From assembly GCA_965262365.1 (NCBI GenBank), contig OZ253541.1, positions 3,410,001 to 3,474,000 of the forward strand: a DNA stretch of 64,000 bases. Direction: 5' to 3'. Positions 51,896 through 60,019 of the stretch are shown here, one piece after another. The notes under the pieces are model-generated. The model made no database searches. It had not been told where the DNA came from and was given only the letters and a program-made list of their open reading frames with translations. Positions within the stretch are counted from its first letter, which is position 1; each line of letters begins with the position of its first letter. The position numbers and the translations under genes are program-made. This DNA comes from UBA6522 sp965262365. Lineage in GTDB: Bacteria > Pseudomonadota > Gammaproteobacteria > Steroidobacterales > Rariloculaceae.

Positions 51896-52966
51896 TTATG
51901 CTCCATTCTCACGATTGATGGCCAACCGCTCGTCGACCGTCAAAATGATCGGATCGATCGTTGCAGTATCGATCCCGAGCTGCCCGGCGATCTGCTGCAC
52001 CAGGAAATCAACGCGCTCGATATTCGTGGCGCCCGCAAACACCGCGCGTGCCGCGGACGACGGTTTCTTCAGGAAAGTGGCTGCCGTCGCATACTTTTCG
52101 AACGGCACGAGATCGTCATTGTCGGCTCCGAGGCGAGTGCAAAGGGCTCCCACCCAATCGTATATTTCGCGAGACGCGTCGAGATCTCCGTGTACCGCAT
52201 CGACGATGGGGATCATGCCGTCCCGCCCGATGCAACGGTAATTCCCGGCAAGCAACATCTGCCACTTGGTGAGTGGTACGAATACGGAGTCGTGTACTTT
52301 CAGTTTTACCGGGAGTTCCATGGCGCCATCGTCGGTATCGAACCGAATGTTCTCTATATCGGCCTGTATCGAACGAAGCATGTCGGTCGCTTCGTCGGAA
52401 TCGAATCGTGCCGCCTTGAAGTTGGTGGGCAACCCGACCTGCAGCACGTTCAGTTCGTCAGGAGACGGACGCACCGCCTGGGGATCGGGGCTTGCGGTGG
52501 TGATGAACCGAGGATCGAATTCCTTCCAGGTTTCGGGGCTTGAGTAACACTGATTCAGCGATTCGGTGTCGAGCCCCGGAATTCGCTGCAAGTACGGCAA
52601 GGGCGGCATGTTCATGATTGCCAGACACGGTACTCGCGCCTGACCGATTTGGGGCATGAGTTCCCGAATGCCCGCAGAGCCATACTGGGGTTCCTGCATG
52701 GCAAAGACAATTAAATCGAAATCCGATGGATTCACTGCGTTCGGTGTGGTGGCCGACAAATTGCCTGGCGCCCGTTTTGAGAAAATCCTGGCTGGTGCGT
52801 CACGACCCCTGATGGGCAGGATAACAACCGTCCCCTCGCGGTTGATGACCTCCACCTCCGCCTGCGTACACACCAGCGTGACGTCGTGTCCCGCCAGAAT
52901 GGATTTCGTTGCGAACAGCGAGCCGTAGGACGCGCCCAGGACGAGCACATTGTATTTGGGTTGCAC
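51896..52966 (-). CDS. Ketopantoate reductase-like oxidoreductase
   Basis: 356 residues from GTG 52966 with GGGAG upstream. The N-terminal Rossmann fold carries a variant dinucleotide motif (VLVLGASYGSLFATK) in place of GxGxxG. The C-terminal PanE/ApbA-type helical domain has VPLTKWQMLLAGNYRC, where the lysine matches the catalytic position. At 356 residues it is longer than PanE (about 300). A true role in pantothenate synthesis is not certain; related enzymes act on other 2-keto acids. It lies between pgeF and the CHRD gene. Confidence 0.75.
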   Translation of the reverse strand: MQPKYNVLVLGASYGSLFATKSILAGHDVTLVCTQAEVEVINREGTVVILPIRGRDAPARIFSKRAPGNLSATTPNAVNPSDFDLIVFAMQEPQYGSAGIRELMPQIGQARVPCLAIMNMPPLPYLQRIPGLDTESLNQCYSSPETWKEFDPRFITTASPDPQAVRPSPDELNVLQVGLPTNFKAARFDSDEATDMLRSIQADIENIRFDTDDGAMELPVKLKVHDSVFVPLTKWQMLLAGNYRCIGRDGMIPIVDAVHGDLDASREIYDWVGALCTRLGADNDDLVPFEKYATAATFLKKPSSAARAVFAGATNIERVDFLVQQIAGQLGIDTATIDPIILTVDERLAINRENGA

Positions 52967-52982
52967 GATTACTCCCTTGATT

Positions 52983-53789
52983 TCACGTTTCCAACCAGAT
53001 TACCGTCGCCATCCGCCCACAGGGCGCCTCGCGACGGTGCGAGAAAAAGCGCTCCGACTCGGTATGGGTGCACCAACCGCCGCCGTAGACCGATTCCACA
53101 CCCGCGGCCCGCAGACGCTGCCGGGCAAGCCCGTAAAGGTCCGCCTGCCAATGACCGCTTGCGTTCGGGGCGAAGTACTGTGCCGCATCCGGGTCCCATG
53201 CCGCAAACTCATCGAGAACTTCGCCGCCGACTTCATACGTCCCGGGACCGATACCCGGCCCGATCCAGGCCAACAACCGAAGGGGATTGGCGGCCATTCT
53301 CGTCACCGCCGACTCAAGCACGCCACCGGCCAACCCTCGCCACCCGGCGTGCGCCACGCCCACGCGAGTTCCTGAGGTATCGCACAGCAGCACTGGCAGG
53401 CAGTCGGCCGTGAGTACCACGCAGGGTTGGCCGAATAGTGAGGTGACCGCGCCGTCGGCGGCCGGAGGCTGCATCGAGGCCGACGGCCCGAGGGACGACT
53501 CCCCGGAGCGCTGGGTAGCAGCAGGTGAATCGCTACTGTCCAGGTCAAGGATAGTGGTCCCATGGACCTGCCTCAACCAGAGCGGTTCGGCCGGCAGGTC
53601 CAGCATCTGCGCAAGAATCCGGCGGTTGCGAGCCACGGTTGTCGCATTGTCGCCCACCCCTGTGCCCAGGTTGAGGCTCGCATACGAACCCCGGCTGACC
53701 CCGCCCGCGCGTTGTGTGCTGGCGGCACGCACCCGTGCGGGTGCCGGCCAGTCCGGCACGATTACTTCATCGTGTCCGGGAAACGTCAT
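52983..53789 (-). CDS. pgeF: Purine nucleoside phosphorylase / peptidoglycan editing factor (laccase domain)
   Basis: 268 residues from ATG 53789, which overlaps the rluD stop (ATGA). The YfiH/DUF152 fold shows the metal-binding set: TTILD with HG before it, TADCLPVLLCD, VGVAHAGWRGLAGGVLE, IGPGIGPGTYEVG, and THTESERFFSHRRE near the end. Family members have zinc-dependent adenosine deaminase/phosphorylase activity, and in E. coli the protein keeps peptidoglycan precursors correct. Coupling to rluD is conserved in gammaproteobacteria. Confidence 0.94.
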   Translation of the reverse strand: MTFPGHDEVIVPDWPAPARVRAASTQRAGGVSRGSYASLNLGTGVGDNATTVARNRRILAQMLDLPAEPLWLRQVHGTTILDLDSSDSPAATQRSGESSLGPSASMQPPAADGAVTSLFGQPCVVLTADCLPVLLCDTSGTRVGVAHAGWRGLAGGVLESAVTRMAANPLRLLAWIGPGIGPGTYEVGGEVLDEFAAWDPDAAQYFAPNASGHWQADLYGLARQRLRAAGVESVYGGGWCTHTESERFFSHRREAPCGRMATVIWLET

Positions 53790-54763
53790 CCGCCCGCGGC
53801 TCTCGCCGACTCCGCGGCGGCGGCATCCCGGCGCAATGCCTCGATCAGGCCACGCAAATCCGCAGGCAGCGGACTCTCGCACACCACCCCGTCGCCGCTC
53901 TGGGGATGGGAGAATTCCAGCCGCCTGGCATGCAGCGCCTGGCGAGAGAACGACTGCAGGACCCGAATCAACTGCGGCTGGGGCGACTTCGGCAGCCGTG
54001 GCCGACCGCCATAAAGCGGGTCGCCCACCAGGGGCGCCCGGATATGAGCGAAATGGACCCGGATCTGGTGGGTGCGCCCGGTATCGAGTTCAATCTTCAC
54101 GCGGGTATGGGCCCGATACCGCTCCATGACCCGGTAACGGGTGCGCGCCGGGCGCCCGCGCTCCACCACCGCCATGCGCAGTCGATGGGTCGGGTGCCGC
54201 GCTATTGCGGCGTCGATCTCGCCGCCGCCGGTGAGCACGCCCTTGCACACCGCCTCGTAGGTACGCCGAATCTCGCGCCTCTCCAGTTGCCGCACCAGGT
54301 CGCGATGGGCATTCAATGTCCGCGCCACCACGAGCAACCCGCTGGTGTCCTTGTCCAGGCGGTGGACAATCCCCGCCCGGGGCAATCCGGCGAGGTCGGG
54401 GTCCAGGTGCAACAAGGCATTGAGCAGCGTCCCGGCGGGGTTGCCGGCGCCCGGGTGAACGACCAGCCTGCTGGGCTTGTCGACGACGAACAGGGCATCG
54501 TCTTCATGGATGACGCTGAGCGGTATCGCTTCGGGCGCCACGATGACTGCCGGTTCCGGGGTGACATCCAGGGCGATTTCCTCCCCCTCGCGCACGCGCG
54601 TTTTCGGCGCCGCTCGGCGTCCCGCGAGCGTGAGCGCCCCACTTTCGATCCAGGTCTTGAGCCGGCTGCGGGAGAATTCCTCCAGCAACTCCGCTGCGGC
54701 CTGATCCAGACGGCGACCGACCTGGTCGGACGTAACGAGCACACGACGGGAAATGGGCTCCAA
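53786..54763 (-). CDS. rluD: Ribosomal large subunit pseudouridine synthase D
   Basis: 325 residues from ATG 54763. An N-terminal S4 RNA-binding domain (RRLDQAAAELLEEFSRSRLKTW) precedes the RluA-family catalytic domain with HRLDKDTSGLLVVARTL, whose Asp is the nucleophile, and GRTHQIRVHFAHI. In E. coli RluD modifies positions 1911, 1915 and 1917 of 23S rRNA in helix 69. The gene is divergent from bamD, the usual arrangement. Confidence 0.95.
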   Translation of the reverse strand: MEPISRRVLVTSDQVGRRLDQAAAELLEEFSRSRLKTWIESGALTLAGRRAAPKTRVREGEEIALDVTPEPAVIVAPEAIPLSVIHEDDALFVVDKPSRLVVHPGAGNPAGTLLNALLHLDPDLAGLPRAGIVHRLDKDTSGLLVVARTLNAHRDLVRQLERREIRRTYEAVCKGVLTGGGEIDAAIARHPTHRLRMAVVERGRPARTRYRVMERYRAHTRVKIELDTGRTHQIRVHFAHIRAPLVGDPLYGGRPRLPKSPQPQLIRVLQSFSRQALHARRLEFSHPQSGDGVVCESPLPADLRGLIEALRRDAAAAESARAAGG

Positions 54764-54793
54764 TGACTTGCTCTGGCGGATGCCAAGTTTGTT

Positions 54794-54799
54794 TATAAT
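54794..54799 (+). promoter_or_regulatory. -10 element just before bamD
   Basis: A perfect TATAAT ends eight bases before the bamD ATG (54,808). Initiation about seven bases downstream would put the 5' end within two bases of the start codon. A TTGCTC-like -35 lies about 20 bp upstream of it, slightly far. No Shine-Dalgarno is present, so a leaderless or nearly leaderless message is possible. Confidence 0.5.
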
Positions 54800-54807
54800 C
54801 GACCATT

Positions 54808-55653
54808 ATGAAGTCTCACCTACGCATCTCACCAGCGAAACTCGTGCTCGTTGCGGCAGCCGCGGCCATGTTGGCCACCGGTTGCGGCAATCGCCGCGAC
54901 CGGGTTGTCGAGTCTGCGGGCCCCGAGGAACTTTACGAGCGCGGCACGGCCTCCATGCGCAGCGGCAACTACCCCACGGCGCTGGCCTACTACCAGCAAC
55001 TGGAGGCCCGGTACCCGTTCAGCAACGTGACCCGGCAGGCGCAACTGGACATGATCTATGTCTATTACCGTGCGCGACAACCGGAGTCGGCCATCGACGC
55101 CGCCAACGAGTTCGAACAGGAGAATCCCACCCATGCGAGAGTGGACTACTGCCTGTACATGAAGGGACTCATCTATTTCGATGCCGCACCGAATTTCCTC
55201 GAGAGGATGTTCCGGGTGGACATGTCGGAGCGCCCGCCACGGGACACATTGCTGGCATTCGCCACGTTCGACGACCTGATCCGGCGCTTCCCGGACAGCG
55301 AATACATTCCCGACGCCCGCCAGCGCATGGTCTTCCTGCGCAACCGACTGGCGGAATACGAGAACCACGTGGCCGGCTACTACATCGACCGGGGAGCCTA
55401 CGTGGCGGCGGTGAATCGGGCCAAGCACGCCATCGAGCACTATCCCGGCGCTCCCGCGCTCGAGGATTCGCTGACGCTGCTCGCGCGGGCCTACTCGCTG
55501 CTGGGCCTGTCCGACCTGGCCGCCGATGCCCAGCGGGTATTCAATGCTAACTTCGAGACGCCTCCGCAACCGGCAACACCGGGCCAGGTGGAAATCCTGG
55601 AAGTCGACCCGACGGATTCCAACGAGCAATCCGGGAGCGGCCCGGAGGGCTGA
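54808..55653 (+). CDS. bamD: Outer-membrane assembly lipoprotein BamD
   Basis: 281 residues from ATG 54808. Lipoprotein signal with lipobox LATGC (Cys27). TPR repeats follow: ELYERGTASMRSGNYPTALAYYQQLEARYPF, quoted in parts as ELYERGTASMRSGNYPTA and YQQLEARYPF, then QAQLDMIYVYYRARQPESAI and the later ALEDSLTLLARAYSLLGL. As an essential part of the BAM complex it helps insert beta-barrels, on the periplasmic face of the outer membrane. It ends directly against the converging nadE stop, with no base between. Confidence 0.96.
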   Translation: MKSHLRISPAKLVLVAAAAAMLATGCGNRRDRVVESAGPEELYERGTASMRSGNYPTALAYYQQLEARYPFSNVTRQAQLDMIYVYYRARQPESAIDAANEFEQENPTHARVDYCLYMKGLIYFDAAPNFLERMFRVDMSERPPRDTLLAFATFDDLIRRFPDSEYIPDARQRMVFLRNRLAEYENHVAGYYIDRGAYVAAVNRAKHAIEHYPGAPALEDSLTLLARAYSLLGLSDLAADAQRVFNANFETPPQPATPGQVEILEVDPTDSNEQSGSGPEG

Positions 55654-57303
55654 TCATTCAGTCGTTTGCCCTGCTGGAACGTCGTGCGCCGACTCCTGGT
55701 ACCCCGAGGTAATCGGGTACCGCCAGTCCCTCCCGAACGCCCGGCTGCTGACACGCACACCCGGCGGCGCCTGGCGGCGCTTGTATTCGTTGCGTTTGAC
55801 CATTCCCAGGATCCGGCCAACGATCGCTCGATCGAACCCTGTCTCGGCAATCTGATCGACCGAAAGGTCGTCTTCGATGAACGCCTCGAGGATCGGGTCA
55901 AGCACGTCGTAGAGCGGCAGCGAGTCCGAATCCTTCTGGTCGGGGCGCAGTTCCGCGCTGGGCGCCCGGGTAATCACCCGCTCCGGTATCGCCGGCGACA
56001 GCCGGTTGCGATACCGCGCAAGCTCGTAGACCAGCGTCTTGCTGCAGTCCTTCAGCGGCGCGAATCCCCCGGCCATGTCCCCATACAGCGTCGCGTATCC
56101 CACCGCCATCTCGCTCTTGTTGCCGGTGGTCAGCAACATCTTTCCGAGCTTGTTGGAGATGGCCATGAGCAGGATTCCGCGGCACCGGGCCTGGATGTTC
56201 TCCTCCGTGGTATCCGGGTCCAGTCCCCGGAAGAGATCCTCCAGCACCCCGAGGGCGGCCCTGAAGATGGGCTCGATTGACAGCGTATCAAGCTGCACGC
56301 CGAGTCCCTGCGCCTGTTCGGCGGCGTCTTCCAGGCTCATCGCCGAGGTATGGCGCGACGGCATTCTGACCGCGTGCACGTGCTCGCCGCCGAGCGCATC
56401 CACAGCCACGCACATCGTGAGCGCGGAGTCGACACCGCCGGAAAGCCCGAGGATCACTCCGTCAAAATGGTTCTTGACGACATAGTCCCGCGTCCCCATG
56501 ACCAGCGCCCGGTAAATGCTCTCCGTATAGGCCGGCCGCGGCGCGATATCACCGGGGCATGCATCGACAGCGCTGTCGCGCGCACTCAACTCGGCCACAA
56601 AGACGCCCTCGTCGTACGCCGGGGCGCGCATCGCGACCTCTCCGGCCGCATTGACCACCACCGAACCGCCGTCGAAGACCAACTCGTCCTGCCCTCCCAC
56701 CATATTGACGTATATCAACGCCCGGCCGTTCTCCCGTGCGCGTTCGGCCAGCATCTCCTCGCGAACCTGCTGTTTCTGCCGGTGAAAGGGCGAACCGTTG
56801 AGAATAAGAATGACGTCGGCGCCCGCCGCCACGCTCGCGCGGCAGGGTTCAGGCTGCCAGGTATCTTCGCAGATCGTCAGGCCGAAGCGTATGCCCTGGT
56901 ATTCCACCACGGTGGGCTCGGTACCCGGTTCGAAATAGCGCTTTTCATCAAAGACCGAATAGTTGGGGAGCACGATCTTGCGGTGACAGGCAAGCATGCG
57001 GCCATTGGCGATGAACGCACCGGCATTGTAGACCCGCTCGCCGTCGTACTCGGGAAATCCCACGTATACGGCAATGCCGTCGATACCTTGCCGAACCTTT
57101 TCCAGGGCGGCCTCGACCCGCAAGCGCATGCCGCGGTGAAACAGCAGATCCTCCGGGGGGTAGCCGCATAGCGTCAGCTCGGGGAAAAGCGCGAGATCGC
57201 AGCCGAGATCGTCCCTGGCCAGACGCGCAATCTCCAGAACCTTCTCGACATTGGCGTCGATCGCGCCGACGTGTGTATTGAGCTGGGCCAGCGCGACCTT
57301 CAA
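55654..57303 (-). CDS. nadE: Glutamine-dependent NAD+ synthetase
   Basis: 549 residues from TTG 57303 (MKVALAQLNTHVGAI), overlapping the sucD stop. The N-terminal nitrilase-type amidase has its Glu-Lys-Cys triad in ALFPELTLCGYPPED, HRKIVLPNYSVFDE and LTICEDTWQPEPC. The C-terminal synthetase carries the P-loop LGLSGGVDSALT and the later KSEMAVGYATLYGDMAGG segment. It converts deamido-NAD to NAD, taking ammonia from glutamine through an internal channel. Length and motifs are normal. Confidence 0.95.
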   Translation of the reverse strand: MKVALAQLNTHVGAIDANVEKVLEIARLARDDLGCDLALFPELTLCGYPPEDLLFHRGMRLRVEAALEKVRQGIDGIAVYVGFPEYDGERVYNAGAFIANGRMLACHRKIVLPNYSVFDEKRYFEPGTEPTVVEYQGIRFGLTICEDTWQPEPCRASVAAGADVILILNGSPFHRQKQQVREEMLAERARENGRALIYVNMVGGQDELVFDGGSVVVNAAGEVAMRAPAYDEGVFVAELSARDSAVDACPGDIAPRPAYTESIYRALVMGTRDYVVKNHFDGVILGLSGGVDSALTMCVAVDALGGEHVHAVRMPSRHTSAMSLEDAAEQAQGLGVQLDTLSIEPIFRAALGVLEDLFRGLDPDTTEENIQARCRGILLMAISNKLGKMLLTTGNKSEMAVGYATLYGDMAGGFAPLKDCSKTLVYELARYRNRLSPAIPERVITRAPSAELRPDQKDSDSLPLYDVLDPILEAFIEDDLSVDQIAETGFDRAIVGRILGMVKRNEYKRRQAPPGVRVSSRAFGRDWRYPITSGYQESAHDVPAGQTTE

Positions 57304-58169
57304 TCCAGCGCCTCGGCTATCGCCGCACCGAGCATGGCCGGCGATCGAACGGTGGTGACTCCGGCGCGTTCCAGCGCTTCGAACTTGGCTTCGGCGGTGC
57401 CGCTGCCGGCGGAGATGATCGCCCCCGCATGACCCATGCGTTTCCCGGGTGGCGCAGTAACTCCTGCGATGTACGCCACCACCGGCTTGCTGACATGGTT
57501 GCGGATGTATTCGGCGGCCGCCTCTTCGTCGCCGCCGCCGATCTCGCCCACCAGGATGATGCCGTGCGTGCCCGGATCGGCTTCGAACAGCTCCAGGCAG
57601 TCGATGAAATTCATGCCGCGGATCGGGTCGCCGCCGATGCCGATGCAGGTCGACTGCCCAAGACCGGCATTGGTCGTCTGCCACACCGCTTCATAGGTGA
57701 GCGTGCCGGATCGCGAGATGATGCCGACGGAACCGGGCCGGTGGATAAACCCGGGCATGATGCCGAGCTTGCAGGCCCCGGGCGTGATGATTCCCGGGCA
57801 ATTGGGTCCGATCAGCCGGCAGTCGTTCTCTGCCAGCACGGCCTTGACCTTGACCATGTCGAGCACCGGCACGCCTTCAGTGATGCAGATCACCAACCGC
57901 ACACCGGAGACTGCAGCCTCGAGGATGGCGTCGCCGGCGAAGGCCGCCGGGACGAAGACGATGCTCACCTCCGCTGCGGTGACGCCCACCGCTTCCTGCA
58001 TGGTGTCGTATACCGGCACGCCCAGGTGTTCGTCGCCGCCCCGCCCGGGCGTCACGCCGGCGACCACCCGGGTGCCGTATTCCATGCACTGGCGAGTGTG
58101 AAACAACCCCTGGCGCCCGGTCATGCCCTGGGAGATCACGCGCGTTTCGGCGCCAACGAGAATGCTCAT
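57300..58169 (-). CDS. sucD: Succinyl-CoA synthetase alpha subunit
   Basis: 289 residues from ATG 58169, overlapping the sucC stop by 4 bp. CoA-binding Rossmann domain (VISQGMTGRQGLFHTRQCMEYG) and ligase domain with the phosphorylated histidine in GKRMGHAGAIISAGSGTAE. With SucC it makes ATP or GTP from succinyl-CoA in the TCA cycle. nadE follows with a 4-bp overlap, an unusual but tidy operon. Confidence 0.97.
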   Translation of the reverse strand: MSILVGAETRVISQGMTGRQGLFHTRQCMEYGTRVVAGVTPGRGGDEHLGVPVYDTMQEAVGVTAAEVSIVFVPAAFAGDAILEAAVSGVRLVICITEGVPVLDMVKVKAVLAENDCRLIGPNCPGIITPGACKLGIMPGFIHRPGSVGIISRSGTLTYEAVWQTTNAGLGQSTCIGIGGDPIRGMNFIDCLELFEADPGTHGIILVGEIGGGDEEAAAEYIRNHVSKPVVAYIAGVTAPPGKRMGHAGAIISAGSGTAEAKFEALERAGVTTVRSPAMLGAAIAEALD

Positions 58170-59338
58170 GAAACCTGCCCTCGCACCAGGCTGACGGCTT
58201 TCTTCGCTGCACTGCGGAGATCGGAGGCAGGCACGATGTCCAGCCCGCTTTCGGCAAGAAGCAGCCGTCCCTGCTCCACGTTGGTTCCCTCCAGGCGAAC
58301 CACCACGGGCACCGTCACGCCGATGTCCTTGACCGCCGTGAGAATGCCTTCGGCGATCAGGTCGCAACGCACGATACCACCGAAAATATTGACGAGAATC
58401 GCCCCCACGTTCGCGTTGGCGAGGATGATCCTGAAGGCCTGGGCGACGCGTTCCGCGGTCGCGCCGCCGCCGACATCGAGAAAATTGGCCGGCTCGCCTC
58501 CGTGGAGCTTGATGATGTCCATGGTCGCCATCGCGAGTCCGGCGCCGTTCACCATGCAGGCGATATTGCCGTCCAGCGACACGTAGTTGAGGCCATGTTC
58601 GCGGGCATCGCGTTCGCTCGGGTCTTCCTGGCCCTCATCCCGCCAACCCTCGTACCGCTGCTGGCGGAACAGTGCGCTGTCCTCGATGTCGATCTTGGCA
58701 TCCAGCGCGATTACGTGCCCGTCGCCGTCGACGATCAGCGGGTTGATCTCCACCAGGCTTGCATCGCAACGGTGAAACAGGGTCACGAGTCGCTGGACGA
58801 TGTCCTGCAGTTCCCGGATCTGGCCCTTGTCCAGACCCAGCCCGAAACCCAGTTGCCGGCACTGGTAGGCCGCCACGCCGGCCGCCGGGTGAATCGTCGC
58901 CGTGAGGATCTTTTCCGGCGTGGCCGCGGCCACCTCCTCGATATCCACGCCGCCCGCCGCGGAGGCCATGATCACCACCCGCTCACGGGCGCGATCCACC
59001 AGCGCGCTCATGTAAAGCTCCCGCTGAATGTTCGATGCGGCCTCGACGTAGACCGTGTCCACCGGAAGTCCCGCTTGGCCGCTCTGGCGGGTGACGAGAC
59101 GGGTCCCCAGCATGGCTTCGGCATGGGCAGCGGTTTCCTTCGGCGAATTCGCAAGCTTCACGCCGCCTGCCTTGCCGCGGCCTCCGGCGTGCACCTGCGC
59201 CTTGACCACCCAGCGATCCCCACCCAGTTCGCGCGCCGCGCCAGCCGCGGCCTCAGGCGTCGTCACCGCCCGGCCCTGGGGCACAGGTATGCCGAATTCG
59301 GCAAACAATGCCTTTGACTGATATTCGTGAAGGTTCAA
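58166..59338 (-). CDS. sucC: Succinyl-CoA synthetase beta subunit
   Basis: 390 residues from TTG 59338 (MNLHEYQSKALFAEFGIPVP), a rare start but at the exact conserved N-terminus, with GAGGATCC upstream. The ATP-grasp domain (KAQVHAGGRGKAGGVKLA, EINPLIV) and the C-terminal ligase part (NIFGGIVRCDLIAEGI, LEGTNVEQGRLLL) are complete. It sets nucleotide choice and binds succinate. It is the first gene of sucC-sucD-nadE. Confidence 0.97.
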   Translation of the reverse strand: MNLHEYQSKALFAEFGIPVPQGRAVTTPEAAAGAARELGGDRWVVKAQVHAGGRGKAGGVKLANSPKETAAHAEAMLGTRLVTRQSGQAGLPVDTVYVEAASNIQRELYMSALVDRARERVVIMASAAGGVDIEEVAAATPEKILTATIHPAAGVAAYQCRQLGFGLGLDKGQIRELQDIVQRLVTLFHRCDASLVEINPLIVDGDGHVIALDAKIDIEDSALFRQQRYEGWRDEGQEDPSERDAREHGLNYVSLDGNIACMVNGAGLAMATMDIIKLHGGEPANFLDVGGGATAERVAQAFRIILANANVGAILVNIFGGIVRCDLIAEGILTAVKDIGVTVPVVVRLEGTNVEQGRLLLAESGLDIVPASDLRSAAKKAVSLVRGQVS

Positions 59339-59497
59339 AGGGATCCTCGGATTCCGGGCGAGCGCTATTGTCGTTTAAACGCGGTCACGGCGAAAGGGGC
59401 CGCGATTGCGCAAATCTGCCCGCTTTGCCCCGGTTTCTGCCCTCAAGTTTGGCGCCTGCTTGCCGCAAACTGCCTGTATGACAGCAAGGAGGTTCCC

Positions 59498-60007
59498 ATG
59501 AAACGCAAACAATCCGGTTTCACGCTCATTGAGTTGATGGTGGTGGTGACCATCATAGGTATTCTCGCCAGCTTTGCCATACCCGCGTACCAGGACTACA
59601 CGATCCGGGCGCAGGTTTCCGAAGGCATGAGCCTCTCGGCTATTGCCAGGGCTGCGGTGGCGGAGGAATTCCTCACCGAAGGACTCCCGCCGACGGACCG
59701 GGCCGATGCCGGCATGAGCGCCGACGCCGCGGACACATCCGGGCGCTACGTGAGTGGCGTGGACATCACCAACGGTGTTCTGACCATCTCCTACGGCAAT
59801 GAAGCCAATCCCCGGATCGCCGAGGATGGCGCCAACACGTTGACGCTGACCCCATACGAGTCCGCCGACCTGAGCCTGTTGTGGCGATGCGGTTCCGCGC
59901 CGGCACCGGACGGTGCGGAACTGCTGGGCACCGCGGCCGGAATGGCGGCGGCCTACCTGGAACCGACGTTACCGGTGCGCTTTCTGCCTGCTGCATGCCG
60001 CCTGTGA
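59498..60007 (+). CDS. pilA: Type IV pilin
   Basis: 169 residues from ATG 59498 with AAGGAGG upstream. A type IVa prepilin leader MKRKQSG is followed by FTLIELMVVVTIIGILA, with mature Phe1 and Glu5 as PilD requires. The hydrophobic helix extends to about residue 30, then the globular head. Two cysteines near the C-terminus (WRCGSA and PAACRL) can form the D-loop disulphide. It is the major subunit of the pilus. pilB follows after 12 bp. Confidence 0.93.
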   Translation: MKRKQSGFTLIELMVVVTIIGILASFAIPAYQDYTIRAQVSEGMSLSAIARAAVAEEFLTEGLPPTDRADAGMSADAADTSGRYVSGVDITNGVLTISYGNEANPRIAEDGANTLTLTPYESADLSLLWRCGSAPAPDGAELLGTAAGMAAAYLEPTLPVRFLPAACRL

Positions 60008-60019
60008 AGGTGTGACGGA

